Positions 25,447-35,300 of a stretch of 64,000 nt of DNA are shown one piece after another. The stretch is from Lentzea albidocapillata (GTDB lineage: Bacteria > Actinomycetota > Actinomycetes > Mycobacteriales > Pseudonocardiaceae). Numbering within the stretch: the stretch's first letter is position 1; every line of letters starts with the position of its first letter. The translations under genes and the position numbers were made by a program. The stretch is taken from the NCBI RefSeq assembly GCF_000719115.1, contig NZ_JOEA01000005.1:248001-312000 (forward strand), read 5' to 3'. The notes below the pieces were generated by a model. That model was given only the letters and a program-made list of their open reading frames with translations, did no database searches and was not told where the DNA came from.

Positions 25447-27687
25447 ATGGATCGCGACGACGTGCCCTACCTCGACGCCACGCTGCCCACCGCAGAGCGG
25501 GTAGCCGACCTGCTGGGCCGCATGACGCCGGCCGAGAAGGTCGGCCAGATGATGCAGCTGGACTCGAGGGAGGACCTGGACGACCACGTGCTGCGCAAGC
25601 ACGTCGGCTCGATCCTGCACACCTCGCCGGAGCGAGTGCTGCGCGCGCAGGACCTCACCACTCAGACGCGTCTGCGCGTCCCTCTGCTGATCGCCGAGGA
25701 CTGCATCCACGGCCACTCGTTCTACGAGGGCGCCACGATCTTCCCGACGCAGCTCGGCATGGCCGCGAGCTGGGACCCGGCGCTGGTCGAGCAGGTCGCC
25801 CGCGTCACCGCGGTCGAGGCGGCCGCGACCGGCGTGCACTGGACGTTCTCGCCGGTCCTGTGCATCTCGCGGGACCTGCGCTGGGGCCGCGTCGACGAGA
25901 CGTTCGGCGAGGACCCGGTGCTGATCGGTGAGCTCGCGGCCGCGATGGTCCGCGGCTACCAGGGCGACGGCCTGACCGACGAGACGGCGATCCTCGCGAC
26001 CGCGAAGCACTTCGCCGGGTACTCGGAGACCCAGGGCGGCCGGGACGCGAGCGAGGCCGACCTGTCGCGCCGCAAGCTGCGGTCGTGGTTCCTGCCGCCG
26101 TTCGAGAAGGTCGCCCGCGCGGGCTGCGCGACGTTCATGCTCGGCTACCAGTCCACCGACGGTGTGCCGATCACGGTCAACTCGTGGCTGCTCGACGAGG
26201 TCCTGCGCGGCGAATGGGGCTACCAGGGCACGCTGATCACGGACTGGGACAACGTCGGCCGCATGGTCTGGGAGCAGAAGCTGCAGCCCGACTACGCGCA
26301 CGCCGCCGCGGCCGCCGTGAAGGCCGGCAACGACATGATCATGACGACGCCGCAGTTCTTCGACGGCGCGCTGCAGGCCGTCGAGGACGGGCTGCTGGCC
26401 GAGTCGGACCTCGACCGCGCGGTCACCCGCATCCTGACGCTCAAGTTCGACCTCGGGCTGTTCGAGAACCCGCGCAGGCCCGACACCGAACGCCAGCGCG
26501 TGATGATCAACCACGACGACCACGTGGCGCTGAACCTGCAGGTCGCGCGGCGTTCGCTGGTGCTGCTGCGCAACGACGGCGTGCTTCCGTTCAGCAAGCC
26601 CAAGGGCAGGATCGCGGTGGTCGGCCCGCTCGCCGACGACGCGCAGACCCAGCTCGGCGACTGGGCCGGCTCGTCCGGTCAGGCCGACTGGCTGCCCGAC
26701 GGCCACCCGCGCGAGATGATCACGACGGTCCTCGACGGACTGCGCGAGCTCTCGTCGCAGGAGGTCACGTACGCCCGCGGCGCCGACATCCTCACGCTGG
26801 AGCCGGACCCCGAGGGCGACACGTTCCCCGACGGCCAGCCGCGCCCGCCGGTCGTGCGGGCCTGCGCGCCGGACGCCGGCCTGATCGCCGAGGCCGTCGC
26901 GGCGGCCGAGGGCGCGGACTACGTGGTCGCCGTCGTCGGTGACGTGATCGAACTGGTCGGCGAGGGCCGGTCCACCGCCACGCTCGACCTGATCGGCGGC
27001 CAGATCGCCCTGCTCGACGCGCTGGCCGGGACCGGCACGCCGCTGGTCGTGGTGCTGCTCGCGTCGAAGCCGCTGGTCCTGCCCGCGTCCGCGCGCAACG
27101 CCGCCGCGCTGCTGTGGGTGGCGAACCCCGGCATGCAGGGTGGCCGCGCGATCGCCGAGGTGCTGCACGGGCTGATCGAGCCCAGCGGCCGGTTGCCGAT
27201 CTCGTTCGCGGCTCACGCCGGGCAGCAGCCGACGTACTACAACCAGATCCGCGGCCAGCACGGCACGCGCTACGCCGACCTGACGCAGGAGCCGGCGTTC
27301 GTGTTCGGCGAGGGCCTGTCGTACACGACGGTCGAGTACGGCGACCTGCACGTGGAGACGGCGGTGCTGCGCCCGGACGAGACCGTCAAGGCGTGCATCT
27401 CGCTCACCAACACCGGGTCACGGCCTTCTCGCGAGACCGTGCAGGTCTACGTCAGCGACGCGGTCACCTCGGTGAGCTGGGCCGACAAGGAGCTCAAAAC
27501 CTTCAAGCAGGTCGACGTGGAGCCGGGCGAGACCGTGCAGGTCGACCTCGAACTCCCGGTCTCCGCCTGCACGATCGTCGACGCGGACGGTCACCGGGTG
27601 GTCGAGCCCGGCGAGTTCGTCCTGCTGGTGGGCCCGAGCTCGAAGGACCTCCGCCGGGCCGAGTTCACCGTAAAGCCACAGTATTGA
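25447..27687 (+). CDS. Beta-glucosidase, glycoside hydrolase family 3
   Basis: 746 aa from ATG 25447 with a GGAGA Shine-Dalgarno sequence; the earlier frame start at 25273 would run through the operators. There is no signal peptide, so the enzyme is cytoplasmic. The GH3 N-terminal barrel includes KVGQMMQLDS, the substrate-binding AKHFAGYSETQGGRD stretch, and the nucleophile D266 in LITDWDN. The C-terminal alpha/beta sandwich (VVGPLADDAQTQLGDW) and a terminal fibronectin-III-like domain complete the common bglC/bglX-like architecture. It probably hydrolyses cellobiose or other beta-glucosides. The CebR-like box upstream supports this. Confidence 0.92.
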   Translation: MDRDDVPYLDATLPTAERVADLLGRMTPAEKVGQMMQLDSREDLDDHVLRKHVGSILHTSPERVLRAQDLTTQTRLRVPLLIAEDCIHGHSFYEGATIFPTQLGMAASWDPALVEQVARVTAVEAAATGVHWTFSPVLCISRDLRWGRVDETFGEDPVLIGELAAAMVRGYQGDGLTDETAILATAKHFAGYSETQGGRDASEADLSRRKLRSWFLPPFEKVARAGCATFMLGYQSTDGVPITVNSWLLDEVLRGEWGYQGTLITDWDNVGRMVWEQKLQPDYAHAAAAAVKAGNDMIMTTPQFFDGALQAVEDGLLAESDLDRAVTRILTLKFDLGLFENPRRPDTERQRVMINHDDHVALNLQVARRSLVLLRNDGVLPFSKPKGRIAVVGPLADDAQTQLGDWAGSSGQADWLPDGHPREMITTVLDGLRELSSQEVTYARGADILTLEPDPEGDTFPDGQPRPPVVRACAPDAGLIAEAVAAAEGADYVVAVVGDVIELVGEGRSTATLDLIGGQIALLDALAGTGTPLVVVLLASKPLVLPASARNAAALLWVANPGMQGGRAIAEVLHGLIEPSGRLPISFAAHAGQQPTYYNQIRGQHGTRYADLTQEPAFVFGEGLSYTTVEYGDLHVETAVLRPDETVKACISLTNTGSRPSRETVQVYVSDAVTSVSWADKELKTFKQVDVEPGETVQVDLELPVSACTIVDADGHRVVEPGEFVLLVGPSSKDLRRAEFTVKPQY

Positions 27688-28438
27688 AGAGAGCAGGAAC
27701 GATCGTGAGGTAGCGGGGAGGGATCTCCACCGCCTTTGTGATCGCCTTCTTCACCGCCGGGACCAGGTCCGCGTCGACCAGCGCGACAGCGGGCCTGCCC
27801 GGCGGGTCGATCAGCAGGCTGGCGCCGCGCGCGCCGGCCGCGAGTGCGGCCTGGACCACCGCGTCCTGCTCCGGATCCGGGTTCTGGGCGTGGTGGTACG
27901 CCGTCAAAGCCGCGCCCAGGTCGTCCGTGCCCCGAACGTAGGGTTGCTCCACCTGCGGTTCCGGGCGCCGGATCCTCGTGTCGACGACGAGCAGCCGTTG
28001 ACCGGGCAGGTCGAGCACTTCCGGCCGTGGTTCCTCGAACCGCTCGCCCGCCAGGTCATGGAGCGCCAGTCCCACCGCGGTCCTCAGCGCCTCGGCCGCG
28101 GACAGGCCACTCCCCTGCGGCAGGTCGACGCTGCACATCAACGCGGCGCCGCCCTTCGCCTCCACGCCCGCGGCCCAGGCCGGGATGTCGTCGGACGGCA
28201 GCAGCGCGCGTTCGGTCGGCCGGTTCACCGACACCAGCTCGAGCCTGCCGTCGTCACGCCGGTCTCCCGCGACGATCGCACCCCACTTGGCGGGCACCTT
28301 CACCGCGCCGCCCAGCAGGTTCAGCACGCCCGGCGCGTACCAGACGCCTGCCGCGGGCCGTCCGAACGTGCGCCGGAACGCGTGCGGCACCAGCCTGAGC
28401 TCCGGCGCGAGCTCAGGCCGATCCGCGATGTCCGTCAC
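27665..28438 (-). CDS. Galactokinase-like GHMP-family protein, degenerate
   Basis: 257 aa from GTG 28438, which overlaps the methyltransferase stop (GTGA). It is the last gene of the synthase operon. The N-terminal pattern YAPGVLNLLGG echoes the galactokinase signature (APGRVNLIGEH) but lacks its His and the following Asp. The GHMP phosphate-binding motif survives as PQGSGLSAAEAL. It is much shorter than GalK (~380 aa). Either it is a divergent sugar-1-kinase supplying the operon's glycosyltransferase, or a non-catalytic relative. The 3' end overlaps the convergent GH3 gene by 23 bp. Confidence 0.65.
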   Translation of the reverse strand: MTDIADRPELAPELRLVPHAFRRTFGRPAAGVWYAPGVLNLLGGAVKVPAKWGAIVAGDRRDDGRLELVSVNRPTERALLPSDDIPAWAAGVEAKGGAALMCSVDLPQGSGLSAAEALRTAVGLALHDLAGERFEEPRPEVLDLPGQRLLVVDTRIRRPEPQVEQPYVRGTDDLGAALTAYHHAQNPDPEQDAVVQAALAAGARGASLLIDPPGRPAVALVDADLVPAVKKAITKAVEIPPRYLTIVPALFNTVALR

Positions 28439-30168
28439 GACTTCCGTGCCAAGAGGCGGTAGGCGTTGCCCTGACCGGTGCGGTGCGCCAGGAAGCGGTT
28501 TACCGTCTGGTCCAGCGCCAGCGCGACGAAGAACGCCGGGATGCCCAGCGTCCACACCAGGAAGCTGCGGGTCCTCCTGAGCCGCACCTTCCCCGGCCGC
28601 CAGGGGGCGGGCGTGCGCGGGGCCTTGTCGCCCAGCCACAACAGCAACGCGAGCGTGAAGTCATTGCACAGGTGGGCTTTCGCGCGTTCGGTGGCCACTG
28701 TGGTCAGTCCGCGGTCAGCGAGGGCGTCCTGCAGGTTGCCGATCGGCATCATGTGCTGGTGCTGCGGCTGGAACCACGGCATCCAGTACTGGCCGAACAA
28801 CCTCCCGAGCCGCCACTCGGGGTCCGGCAGCTCGATCAGCAGGTAGCCGCCGCCGGGCAGCACGTCCGCGGCGATGTCGAGCTCCTCCCACGGATCGCGC
28901 ACGTGTTCCAGGTAGTGGTGCATGCTGATGACGTCGTAGCGGCCCTTGAGCTCGCCCGCGAAGTCCTTGAAGCTGCCGCGGTAGGAGTTCTCGATCCGGC
29001 CGAGCCTCGCCGCGTCCTCGATGGCCGCGCCCTGGTCGAGCCCGTCGAACCTCGTCTGCGGCAGGACCTCCTTGGCTCCCAGGCAGAAGTGCGCGTGCCC
29101 GGAGCCGACGTCCAGCCAGCGTTCGGGCTTGGTGAACGGTTCGACCATGCGCGCCCGGCCGTAGTACGGCTCGGTCTTGCCGGAGAACACCGCTTCCGCC
29201 GACGTCTCGCCGAGGCCGTCGTAGAAGTCGCGGTAGTAGAAGCCCAGGCCCTCCTCGGTCAGGCGCGGGTTCTGCCAGACATGTCCACATCGGACACACC
29301 GGTCCATCGTGAACGTGCCGGGCTTGCGCTGCACCAGGTCCGTCGCGGTGACCCAGCGGCGCAGGTCCGTGCTCCCGCACGACGGGCAGTTGTCGCGCGG
29401 GGCCTCGTGGAAGTTCCGGTCGCGGTTCTGCTCGTACCAGGGCGCGGCCTGTTCGAGGTGCTGGGCCTGCCGCTTCTCGGCCGTCGACTTCCTGCCGCCG
29501 GAGGTCTTGAACCACAGGTAGGGCGTGCGCAGGACGCGCGGCACCCACAGGTCACGCGGCCGCAGCGGCGTGCCGGCGAACACCAGGATCGGATGCGCCC
29601 AGTAGGCGGCCAGCGCGACTAGTCCCCACTGCCAGTTCGTGACCAGGGCGGCGACCACGGTCGCGTACCCGATGACCGAGCCCGCGATCCACAGCGACGG
29701 CCGCTTCCCGAACCGCCGCAACGTCGCCGCGCGGTACCCGAGGTCGTACGGCCCGGCCTTGAGCCCCGGCGCGACCGCGATGTCGACCCGCGCGCGCACG
29801 TGGTCCTTGACCCGCCGCACGTACGCCACGAACTCGGTGGGGTCGTCGGGGTCGACCTCCTCGACGTACGGCTCCCGCACCAGAACAGCCTGCGACGCGC
29901 TGATCCCGCGCGCCCACTGGTCGTCGCGGTACTTGCCGGGATCGACCGCGCCGAGCAGGTCCAGCGCGGCGACCGTGGGCAGGTCGCGCGGAACGAGGTC
30001 GACGAGATCGGCGTCGGACTCCCACGAGCCCTCCGGATGGACTCCGGTGGCGGTGAGGAGCGAGTGCCCGCCCGCGCCCTGGGCGAGCACCCGCAGCTTG
30101 GACGCGCGGGAACGCAGGCGCAGCACGTCCAGCAGGACGACCACCACGACCAGCACGCTGAGGATCAT
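28435..30168 (-). CDS. Membrane-associated SAM-dependent methyltransferase with zinc-ribbon
   Basis: 577 aa from ATG 30168 (ATGA overlap with the glycosyltransferase stop). The first ~18 residues form a hydrophobic helix. A hydrophobic pair lies near residues 155-200. A zinc-ribbon-like CPSCGS...CVRCGH follows, and then a class I methyltransferase domain with WLDVGSGHAHFC (motif I) and DVISMHHYLEHVRDPW. The C-terminus has another membrane segment (FLVWTLGIPAFFVALAL). The Zn-ribbon plus methyltransferase arrangement resembles C-methyltransferases of deoxysugar and polysaccharide pathways. The membrane anchors suggest a lipid-linked substrate made by the operon's synthase. Confidence 0.75.
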   Translation of the reverse strand: MILSVLVVVVVLLDVLRLRSRASKLRVLAQGAGGHSLLTATGVHPEGSWESDADLVDLVPRDLPTVAALDLLGAVDPGKYRDDQWARGISASQAVLVREPYVEEVDPDDPTEFVAYVRRVKDHVRARVDIAVAPGLKAGPYDLGYRAATLRRFGKRPSLWIAGSVIGYATVVAALVTNWQWGLVALAAYWAHPILVFAGTPLRPRDLWVPRVLRTPYLWFKTSGGRKSTAEKRQAQHLEQAAPWYEQNRDRNFHEAPRDNCPSCGSTDLRRWVTATDLVQRKPGTFTMDRCVRCGHVWQNPRLTEEGLGFYYRDFYDGLGETSAEAVFSGKTEPYYGRARMVEPFTKPERWLDVGSGHAHFCLGAKEVLPQTRFDGLDQGAAIEDAARLGRIENSYRGSFKDFAGELKGRYDVISMHHYLEHVRDPWEELDIAADVLPGGGYLLIELPDPEWRLGRLFGQYWMPWFQPQHQHMMPIGNLQDALADRGLTTVATERAKAHLCNDFTLALLLWLGDKAPRTPAPWRPGKVRLRRTRSFLVWTLGIPAFFVALALDQTVNRFLAHRTGQGNAYRLLARKS

Positions 30169-31292
30169 CCGGCCACCACCTTTTCCAGTAGGTCGGCTGC
30201 GGCCGCTGCGCCGCCTGCCGCCACGAACGATTCGCGCACCAGTTCGGCGGAGGCCACGTACTCCGGCTCGTCCAGCACGGACGCCAGTGCGCTTCGGATG
30301 TCTGCCGCCCGCGCCCGCGAGTAGGTCAGCCGCACCCCGGCGCCGGCCTGCACGACCTGGGCGGCGACGGTCGGCTGGTCGTCGCGGATCGGTGCTACCA
30401 CCAGCGGCAGCCCGTGCGCGAGTGCCTCGCAGACCGTGTTGTGGCCGCCGTGCGTGACGACGGCGTCCAGGTGCGGCATCAGCGCGAGTTGCGGCACCGA
30501 AGGCAGCATCAGGACGTTCGCCGGGGCGGGCCTCGGCGGAGCGACCATCACGGCCTGCACATCGAGTTCCGCGACCGCTTCCAGGGCCTGGCCCAGGAAA
30601 CGCTCGCCCGCGGGACCGTTCAGGGTGCCCAGGGAGATCAGCACCCGGCGCCCGCCGGTCAGCCTCTCCCACGGGAAGTCCACCCGTTCCACGCGATGGC
30701 TCAGCGCGGGGCCCACGAACGCCACTTCCTCGCCGAAGTCCCCCGCCACCAACGCCTTCGAGCTGTAGACCAGCACCAGCCGGTCGGAGAACCTGATGTC
30801 ACCGCCGGCGAAGTCGTGCAGCAGGTCGCGCACCCAGGCGTCGACCTTCGGCATCGTCCTGAGTGGATTGACCAGTTCGGCGGACGTGCTGGCCGACGTC
30901 ACCCAGGGCAGGCCGGCGACCCGCGCCACCAACGGTCCCGCCAGCGCCTGCTGGTCGGCGACGACCACGTCCGGGGCGAACGCCCTGACCGCGTCCGAGA
31001 CTCCCGGCACCATCGCGTGCCCCAGCGGGATCAGGAACTCCTCCCAGAAGAACTTGAGCACCGCCATCCCGCGCAACGCGAGCCAGCGCTCCCGTTGCGC
31101 GCGGATGTCCGCTTCCAGGGCATCGTCGATCGCGGGGAACACTCGGGCGTTGTCCGGCAGGAGTGGTTGCAGCGTGCCGGGATGCCCGACCCACGCGACC
31201 TCGTGCCCGCGCGCCAGCAACTCGCCGCCCACGGAGGCGGTCGGGTTGACGTGGCCGGTCAGAGGCGGCACGACGAACAGGAACCGGCTCAT
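30165..31292 (-). CDS. Glycosyltransferase, GT1 macrolide (MGT) type
   Basis: A 375-aa GT-B enzyme. The N-terminal acceptor domain opens MSRFLFVVPPLTGHVNP with the catalytic-type His of the GHVNP loop. The C-terminal donor domain has the GT1 signature LMPHLDAVVTHGGHNTV...ALAHGLPLVVAPIRDDQP, where the HGGHNT and DDQ residues bind the nucleotide sugar. Such enzymes attach a hexose or deoxyhexose to polyketides, macrolides and lipids. Overlaps of 4 bp on both sides (ATGA) place it firmly in the synthase operon, so the product is probably glycosylated. Confidence 0.92.
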   Translation of the reverse strand: MSRFLFVVPPLTGHVNPTASVGGELLARGHEVAWVGHPGTLQPLLPDNARVFPAIDDALEADIRAQRERWLALRGMAVLKFFWEEFLIPLGHAMVPGVSDAVRAFAPDVVVADQQALAGPLVARVAGLPWVTSASTSAELVNPLRTMPKVDAWVRDLLHDFAGGDIRFSDRLVLVYSSKALVAGDFGEEVAFVGPALSHRVERVDFPWERLTGGRRVLISLGTLNGPAGERFLGQALEAVAELDVQAVMVAPPRPAPANVLMLPSVPQLALMPHLDAVVTHGGHNTVCEALAHGLPLVVAPIRDDQPTVAAQVVQAGAGVRLTYSRARAADIRSALASVLDEPEYVASAELVRESFVAAGGAAAAADLLEKVVAG

Positions 31293-32056
31293 GACGGCAA
31301 CCAGTCGAACAGTACGTCGAGCAGTTCGGCCGTGGCTTCACGGAGAACCGTGTGCCCCAGCCCGGAAACGACGTGCAGCCGGCACGACGGGATGCGCTCG
31401 CGCAGTTCCGCGGCGGCCCCGATCAGTTCGGACTCGGCGCCGTACACGCCGAGCACCGGGCACTGGACCTGGGTGAGGTCGAGCTTCGCGCCGGAGCCGA
31501 GGTCGTCGATCAGCGTCGTGCCGTTGAGCAACGCGTTGGCGTTCACGGCGAGCTTCGCGATCTTGCGCTGGCCCAGGGCCATCAACTGGTCCTGCGTCCG
31601 GTCGAACTCCAGGCCCAGCGCGGCGACGGTCAGCGTGTTCGTGATGTCCTCGAACCACGCGTCGCCGACCACTCCCCCGACGGCCGACTCGACCAGCACG
31701 ACACCGCCGACGCGTTCGGGGGCCTGGACGGCCGCGTGCATCGCGACGACGCCGCCGTAGCTGTTGCCCAGCAGGAAGACGGGTTCGGTCACGCCGATCT
31801 CGTCGAGCACGGCGACCAGGTCGAGCGCGCTCTCCTCCGGCGTGTAGCCGGACGGTGGCCGTTCGGACAGGCCGTGCCCGCGCAGGTCGAACAGCACGGT
31901 GCCGAACCCGGCCTGGGCCAGCGGCGCGGCGAGTGTGTAGTAGAAGCTGGACAGGTTGTCCATCACCAGGCCGTGCACGAACACCACCGCTGGTCCTGTT
32001 TCCGGTCCGAGCCGCTGCACGTGGAAGCGCAGCCCTCGGGCGTGAACCTCAGACAC
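31289..32056 (-). CDS. Alpha/beta hydrolase
   Basis: 255 aa, GTG start overlapping the ACP stop by 8 bp. It has the family landmarks VFVHGLVMDN (oxyanion region), RGHGLSERP, the nucleophile elbow LGNSYGG with S99, and a C-terminal GLGHTVLREA supplying the His. In an iterative synthase operon without a fused thioesterase it is a natural candidate to release the chain from the ACP, or to act later as an esterase. This role is inference. Confidence 0.85.
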   Translation of the reverse strand: MSEVHARGLRFHVQRLGPETGPAVVFVHGLVMDNLSSFYYTLAAPLAQAGFGTVLFDLRGHGLSERPPSGYTPEESALDLVAVLDEIGVTEPVFLLGNSYGGVVAMHAAVQAPERVGGVVLVESAVGGVVGDAWFEDITNTLTVAALGLEFDRTQDQLMALGQRKIAKLAVNANALLNGTTLIDDLGSGAKLDLTQVQCPVLGVYGAESELIGAAAELRERIPSCRLHVVSGLGHTVLREATAELLDVLFDWLPS

Positions 32057-32309
32057 GGGCCGTGATGTGGTCGACGAGCCGGCCGACGGACATCGCCATG
32101 ATCTCGTCGATGTCCATGTCCGCCAGGAAGGCCACGAGATCGACGCCGTAGTGGGCGTTGAGCTTGTCCGCCAGAGCCACGAACTCGATCGACTCCAGGC
32201 CCAGGTCGTCGCTGAACGTGGTGTCGCGGGTGATCTCCACGCCCAGCAGGAAGTCGGGCCCGACCACCTCGGTGATCAGCTTCGCGACCTGCTGCAGCAC
32301 CTCGTCCAT
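32049..32309 (-). CDS. Acyl carrier protein
   Basis: An 86-aa stand-alone carrier protein from ATG 32309, which overlaps the upstream synthase stop by one base (TGATG). The phosphopantetheine attachment motif is DDLGLESIEF with S40, followed by a helix-III pattern. The longer frame upstream to 32459 lies inside the synthase gene and is rejected. A free ACP besides two ACPs built into the synthase may carry the starter unit or the finished chain to the hydrolase or glycosyltransferase. Confidence 0.92.
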   Translation of the reverse strand: MDEVLQQVAKLITEVVGPDFLLGVEITRDTTFSDDLGLESIEFVALADKLNAHYGVDLVAFLADMDIDEIMAMSVGRLVDHITARV

Positions 32310-35300
32310 CAGATCTCCGTTCGCACGCGGGCCGCGGCTCGCCCCGGTTCGGATGTCACTTCGATTCGCGGCACGGCGAAGGCCCCGCGCACGCGGCCGT
32401 CGGCGGTCACACTCAGCTCGGCCGGGTAGACCGGCCCTGCTCCGCGATCCCACAGCCACGAGCGCACGGCGTCTTTCACCGCGATCACGCGCAGCAGCCA
32501 GTCCCGCTGGGCGGGCACGTCCAGGTCGCCGTAGTGGCGCCGCTCGCCGGAGTTCAGGTAGCGGCGCATGATCAGGTCACGGGTCGCGCTGTCGGCCCAG
32601 TTCTCCACGACCCGCACCCACTCGCCGTCCTGAGTGGACAGCGTTTCGGTGCCCGGCTTGAGCTTGACCTGCCAGATCCGGTCGTCCGTGGTGAACCGGC
32701 GGGTGGTCCAGCCGGCGATCCGGCACCACAGCTCGCCGTTCACGGTCAGCTCGGCGTCCGCCACCATCACCTGCGCGGTGACCTCGCGGATCCAGGCGGT
32801 GCACCGGACGTCACCGGCCGGCGCGGGCCCGTGGAACGTCACCCGCTCGATGCCGGTCGGCAGCACGGTCTGGTCCTCGGTGCGGCAGACCTGCATCCAG
32901 TGACCGATCAGCTGCCCGGCGCTGTCCAGCAACGCTCCCGGCGCGGGCAACGGCGTCAGCACGCCCGCGATCCCGTTGTCCGCCAGGCAGTCGATCTTCG
33001 TGACGCCCGCGAACGCCGGTCCGTGGAACATCCAGTTGTCCTGGTACAGCTCGGCGGCGGTCACCGGCGCCTCGCGCACGCCTTCGAGTTCCCTGCCAAC
33101 CGGTTCCGGGGCCTGCGGCGACATCAGCACGACGCCCTCGGCGTAGTCGCCGACCTTGACGAGGACGCGGTCCTGGCCCTCCGCGCGGGCGGAGATCTTG
33201 ACGGTCGTCGCGGGCAGCGCGGTGAGCCAGCGCTTGGCCTTGACCTGTGCGAACCCGTACACCGTGCCTCCGGTGAGCCGGCGCGCGGCGTCCGCGAACA
33301 CCTCCAGCAGGCCGGTCGCGGGCACGATCGGGAACCCGTCCGCGAGGTCCGGCCAGCCCGGCGCCTGCGGGAACACCGAGTGGTCGGCCAGCTCCGGCAT
33401 GGTCCGCAAGGAGAACTCGCGGGTGAACCCCGCCTCGTTCGGCCGGAGCGCGCCGACGACTTCACGTGCCACCGCGTTGGTGTGGGCCAGGAGCTTGTTG
33501 ACCGCGGCGGACATCGGGCTGTCGGCGGCCACCAGCACGGGTTCGGTGCCGAGCGCGTCGAGCGTGATCTTCGGTGTGCCGAGCCGGAGCTTGACCTTGT
33601 GGGCGGTGCCGCGCTTGAGACCGAACGCCCACAACGCCTCCGGTGCGATGTCAGCGTTCACGGCGATGTGCGGCCTGTCGTTCAGCGTGTCGCCGACGAA
33701 GCCGGGCAGGCTCCCCTGTCCGATCTGGACGAACGCGCGGAAACCCGCGCCGTGCAGGCGTTCCAGCAACGGACGGAACCGGACGGGCTCGACCAGGTGG
33801 CGCAGGACCAGTTCGCGAACCTCGTCCGCGCCCATCGGTTCGAGGGAGTTCGCCGACCACACCGGGATGTCCGGCGCGCGCACCGGCAGCTGGTCGAGCA
33901 TCTCCTGGGCCCGCCCCAGGTAGGGGGCGAGCGCCGGGGTGTGGAAGCCGGTGCGGAACGCCATCAGCTGCGCCATCACGCCGTTGGCCTTGAGTGTGAC
34001 CAGGACCTGTTCGAGGCGGTCGATCGGTCCGCAGATCACCGACTGGTGCGGGCAGTTGTCGTGGCTGATCGTCACGCCGTCGACCAGGTACTGCTCGGCG
34101 GTGTCGGCGGAGCAACCCAGTGCGGCGTAGGCGATGTCGACGACCGCGACCGCACCCGGCCCGAGCGCCGAGACGAACTCGTCGATCGTCGGGTAGATGC
34201 CGCCGACGACCATCGCGGTCCACTCGCCCATGCTGTGCCCGGCGAGCGCTCCCGGCGTGATGCCGAGTGCCATGAGTTCACGGGCCTCGCGGCGGCCGTC
34301 CTGCAACAACCCGACGGCGTGGTCGACGACCTCGCCGCTGAACTCGCGTTCGAAGCCGGGGAACACGAACGCGACCTGGTCGGTGCCGGTCAGCAACGGC
34401 TGCGGGGAGAACCAGATGTCGTGGCGGCCGGGCCACGCCTTGCCCTGGGCCAGCACCCGTTCGGCGAGCTTGAGCTTGCGGTCGTCGGGGTTGCCGATGG
34501 CGAGCCGGAACGCCCTGTCGGCGCTGGAGGTGCGGCGTTCCCTCAGCGCGTCGGCGAGTTCGTCGGCGGTGTCGGCGGCGAACGTCATGACGGGCTTGCG
34601 CGGCTTGGCGATGGTGTGGCCGTCGAGGACGGCATGGGCGTTGATCCCGCCGAACCCGAACGCGTTCACGACCGCGCGATGCCGTCCGGTCCACTCGCGA
34701 GCGCTCGTCACGGGTGTGAACCGGGTGCCGGCCAGACTGCTGTGCGGGGTGTCGACGTGCAGGGTCGGCGGAAGCGTGTTGTGGTGCAGTGCCAGTGCGG
34801 CCTTGATCAGCCCGGCCATCCCGGCGGCGGGCATCGCGTGACCGATCATCGACTTCACCGTGCCGATGCCGATCTCGTCGCCCTGCCCGCCGAACGCGTT
34901 GATCATCGTCTGCAGTTCGGCGGCGTCACCGGCGGGCGTGGCCGTGCCGTGCGCCTCGATCAGACCCGGTGCCTTCTCGCGGGGATCGAGGCCGGCGCTG
35001 GCCCAAGCTCGTTGCACGGCAAGGAGCTGACCGTCCGGGTTGGGCGTCATCATGCTGGTCGCGCGGCCGTCGCTCGCGGTGCCGATGCCGCGGATCACCG
35101 CGTAGACCCGTTCGTCGCCGACGTCCTCCAGCCGCTTCAGCACGACCATGCCGACGCCCTCGGACAGCAGCGTGCCGTCCGCGCTTGCGTCGAACGGCCG
35201 GATCCGTTCGGTCGGGCTCAACGCCCTGAGCTGGGTGAACACGCTCCACAACGTCGGGTGGTGGCAGACGTGGACGGCGCCGGCGAGCATGGCGTCCGCA

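Noticed and set aside
25411..27351. A 646-codon minus-strand frame
   Set aside because: Antisense to the GH3 beta-glucosidase, whose catalytic motifs are on the plus strand.
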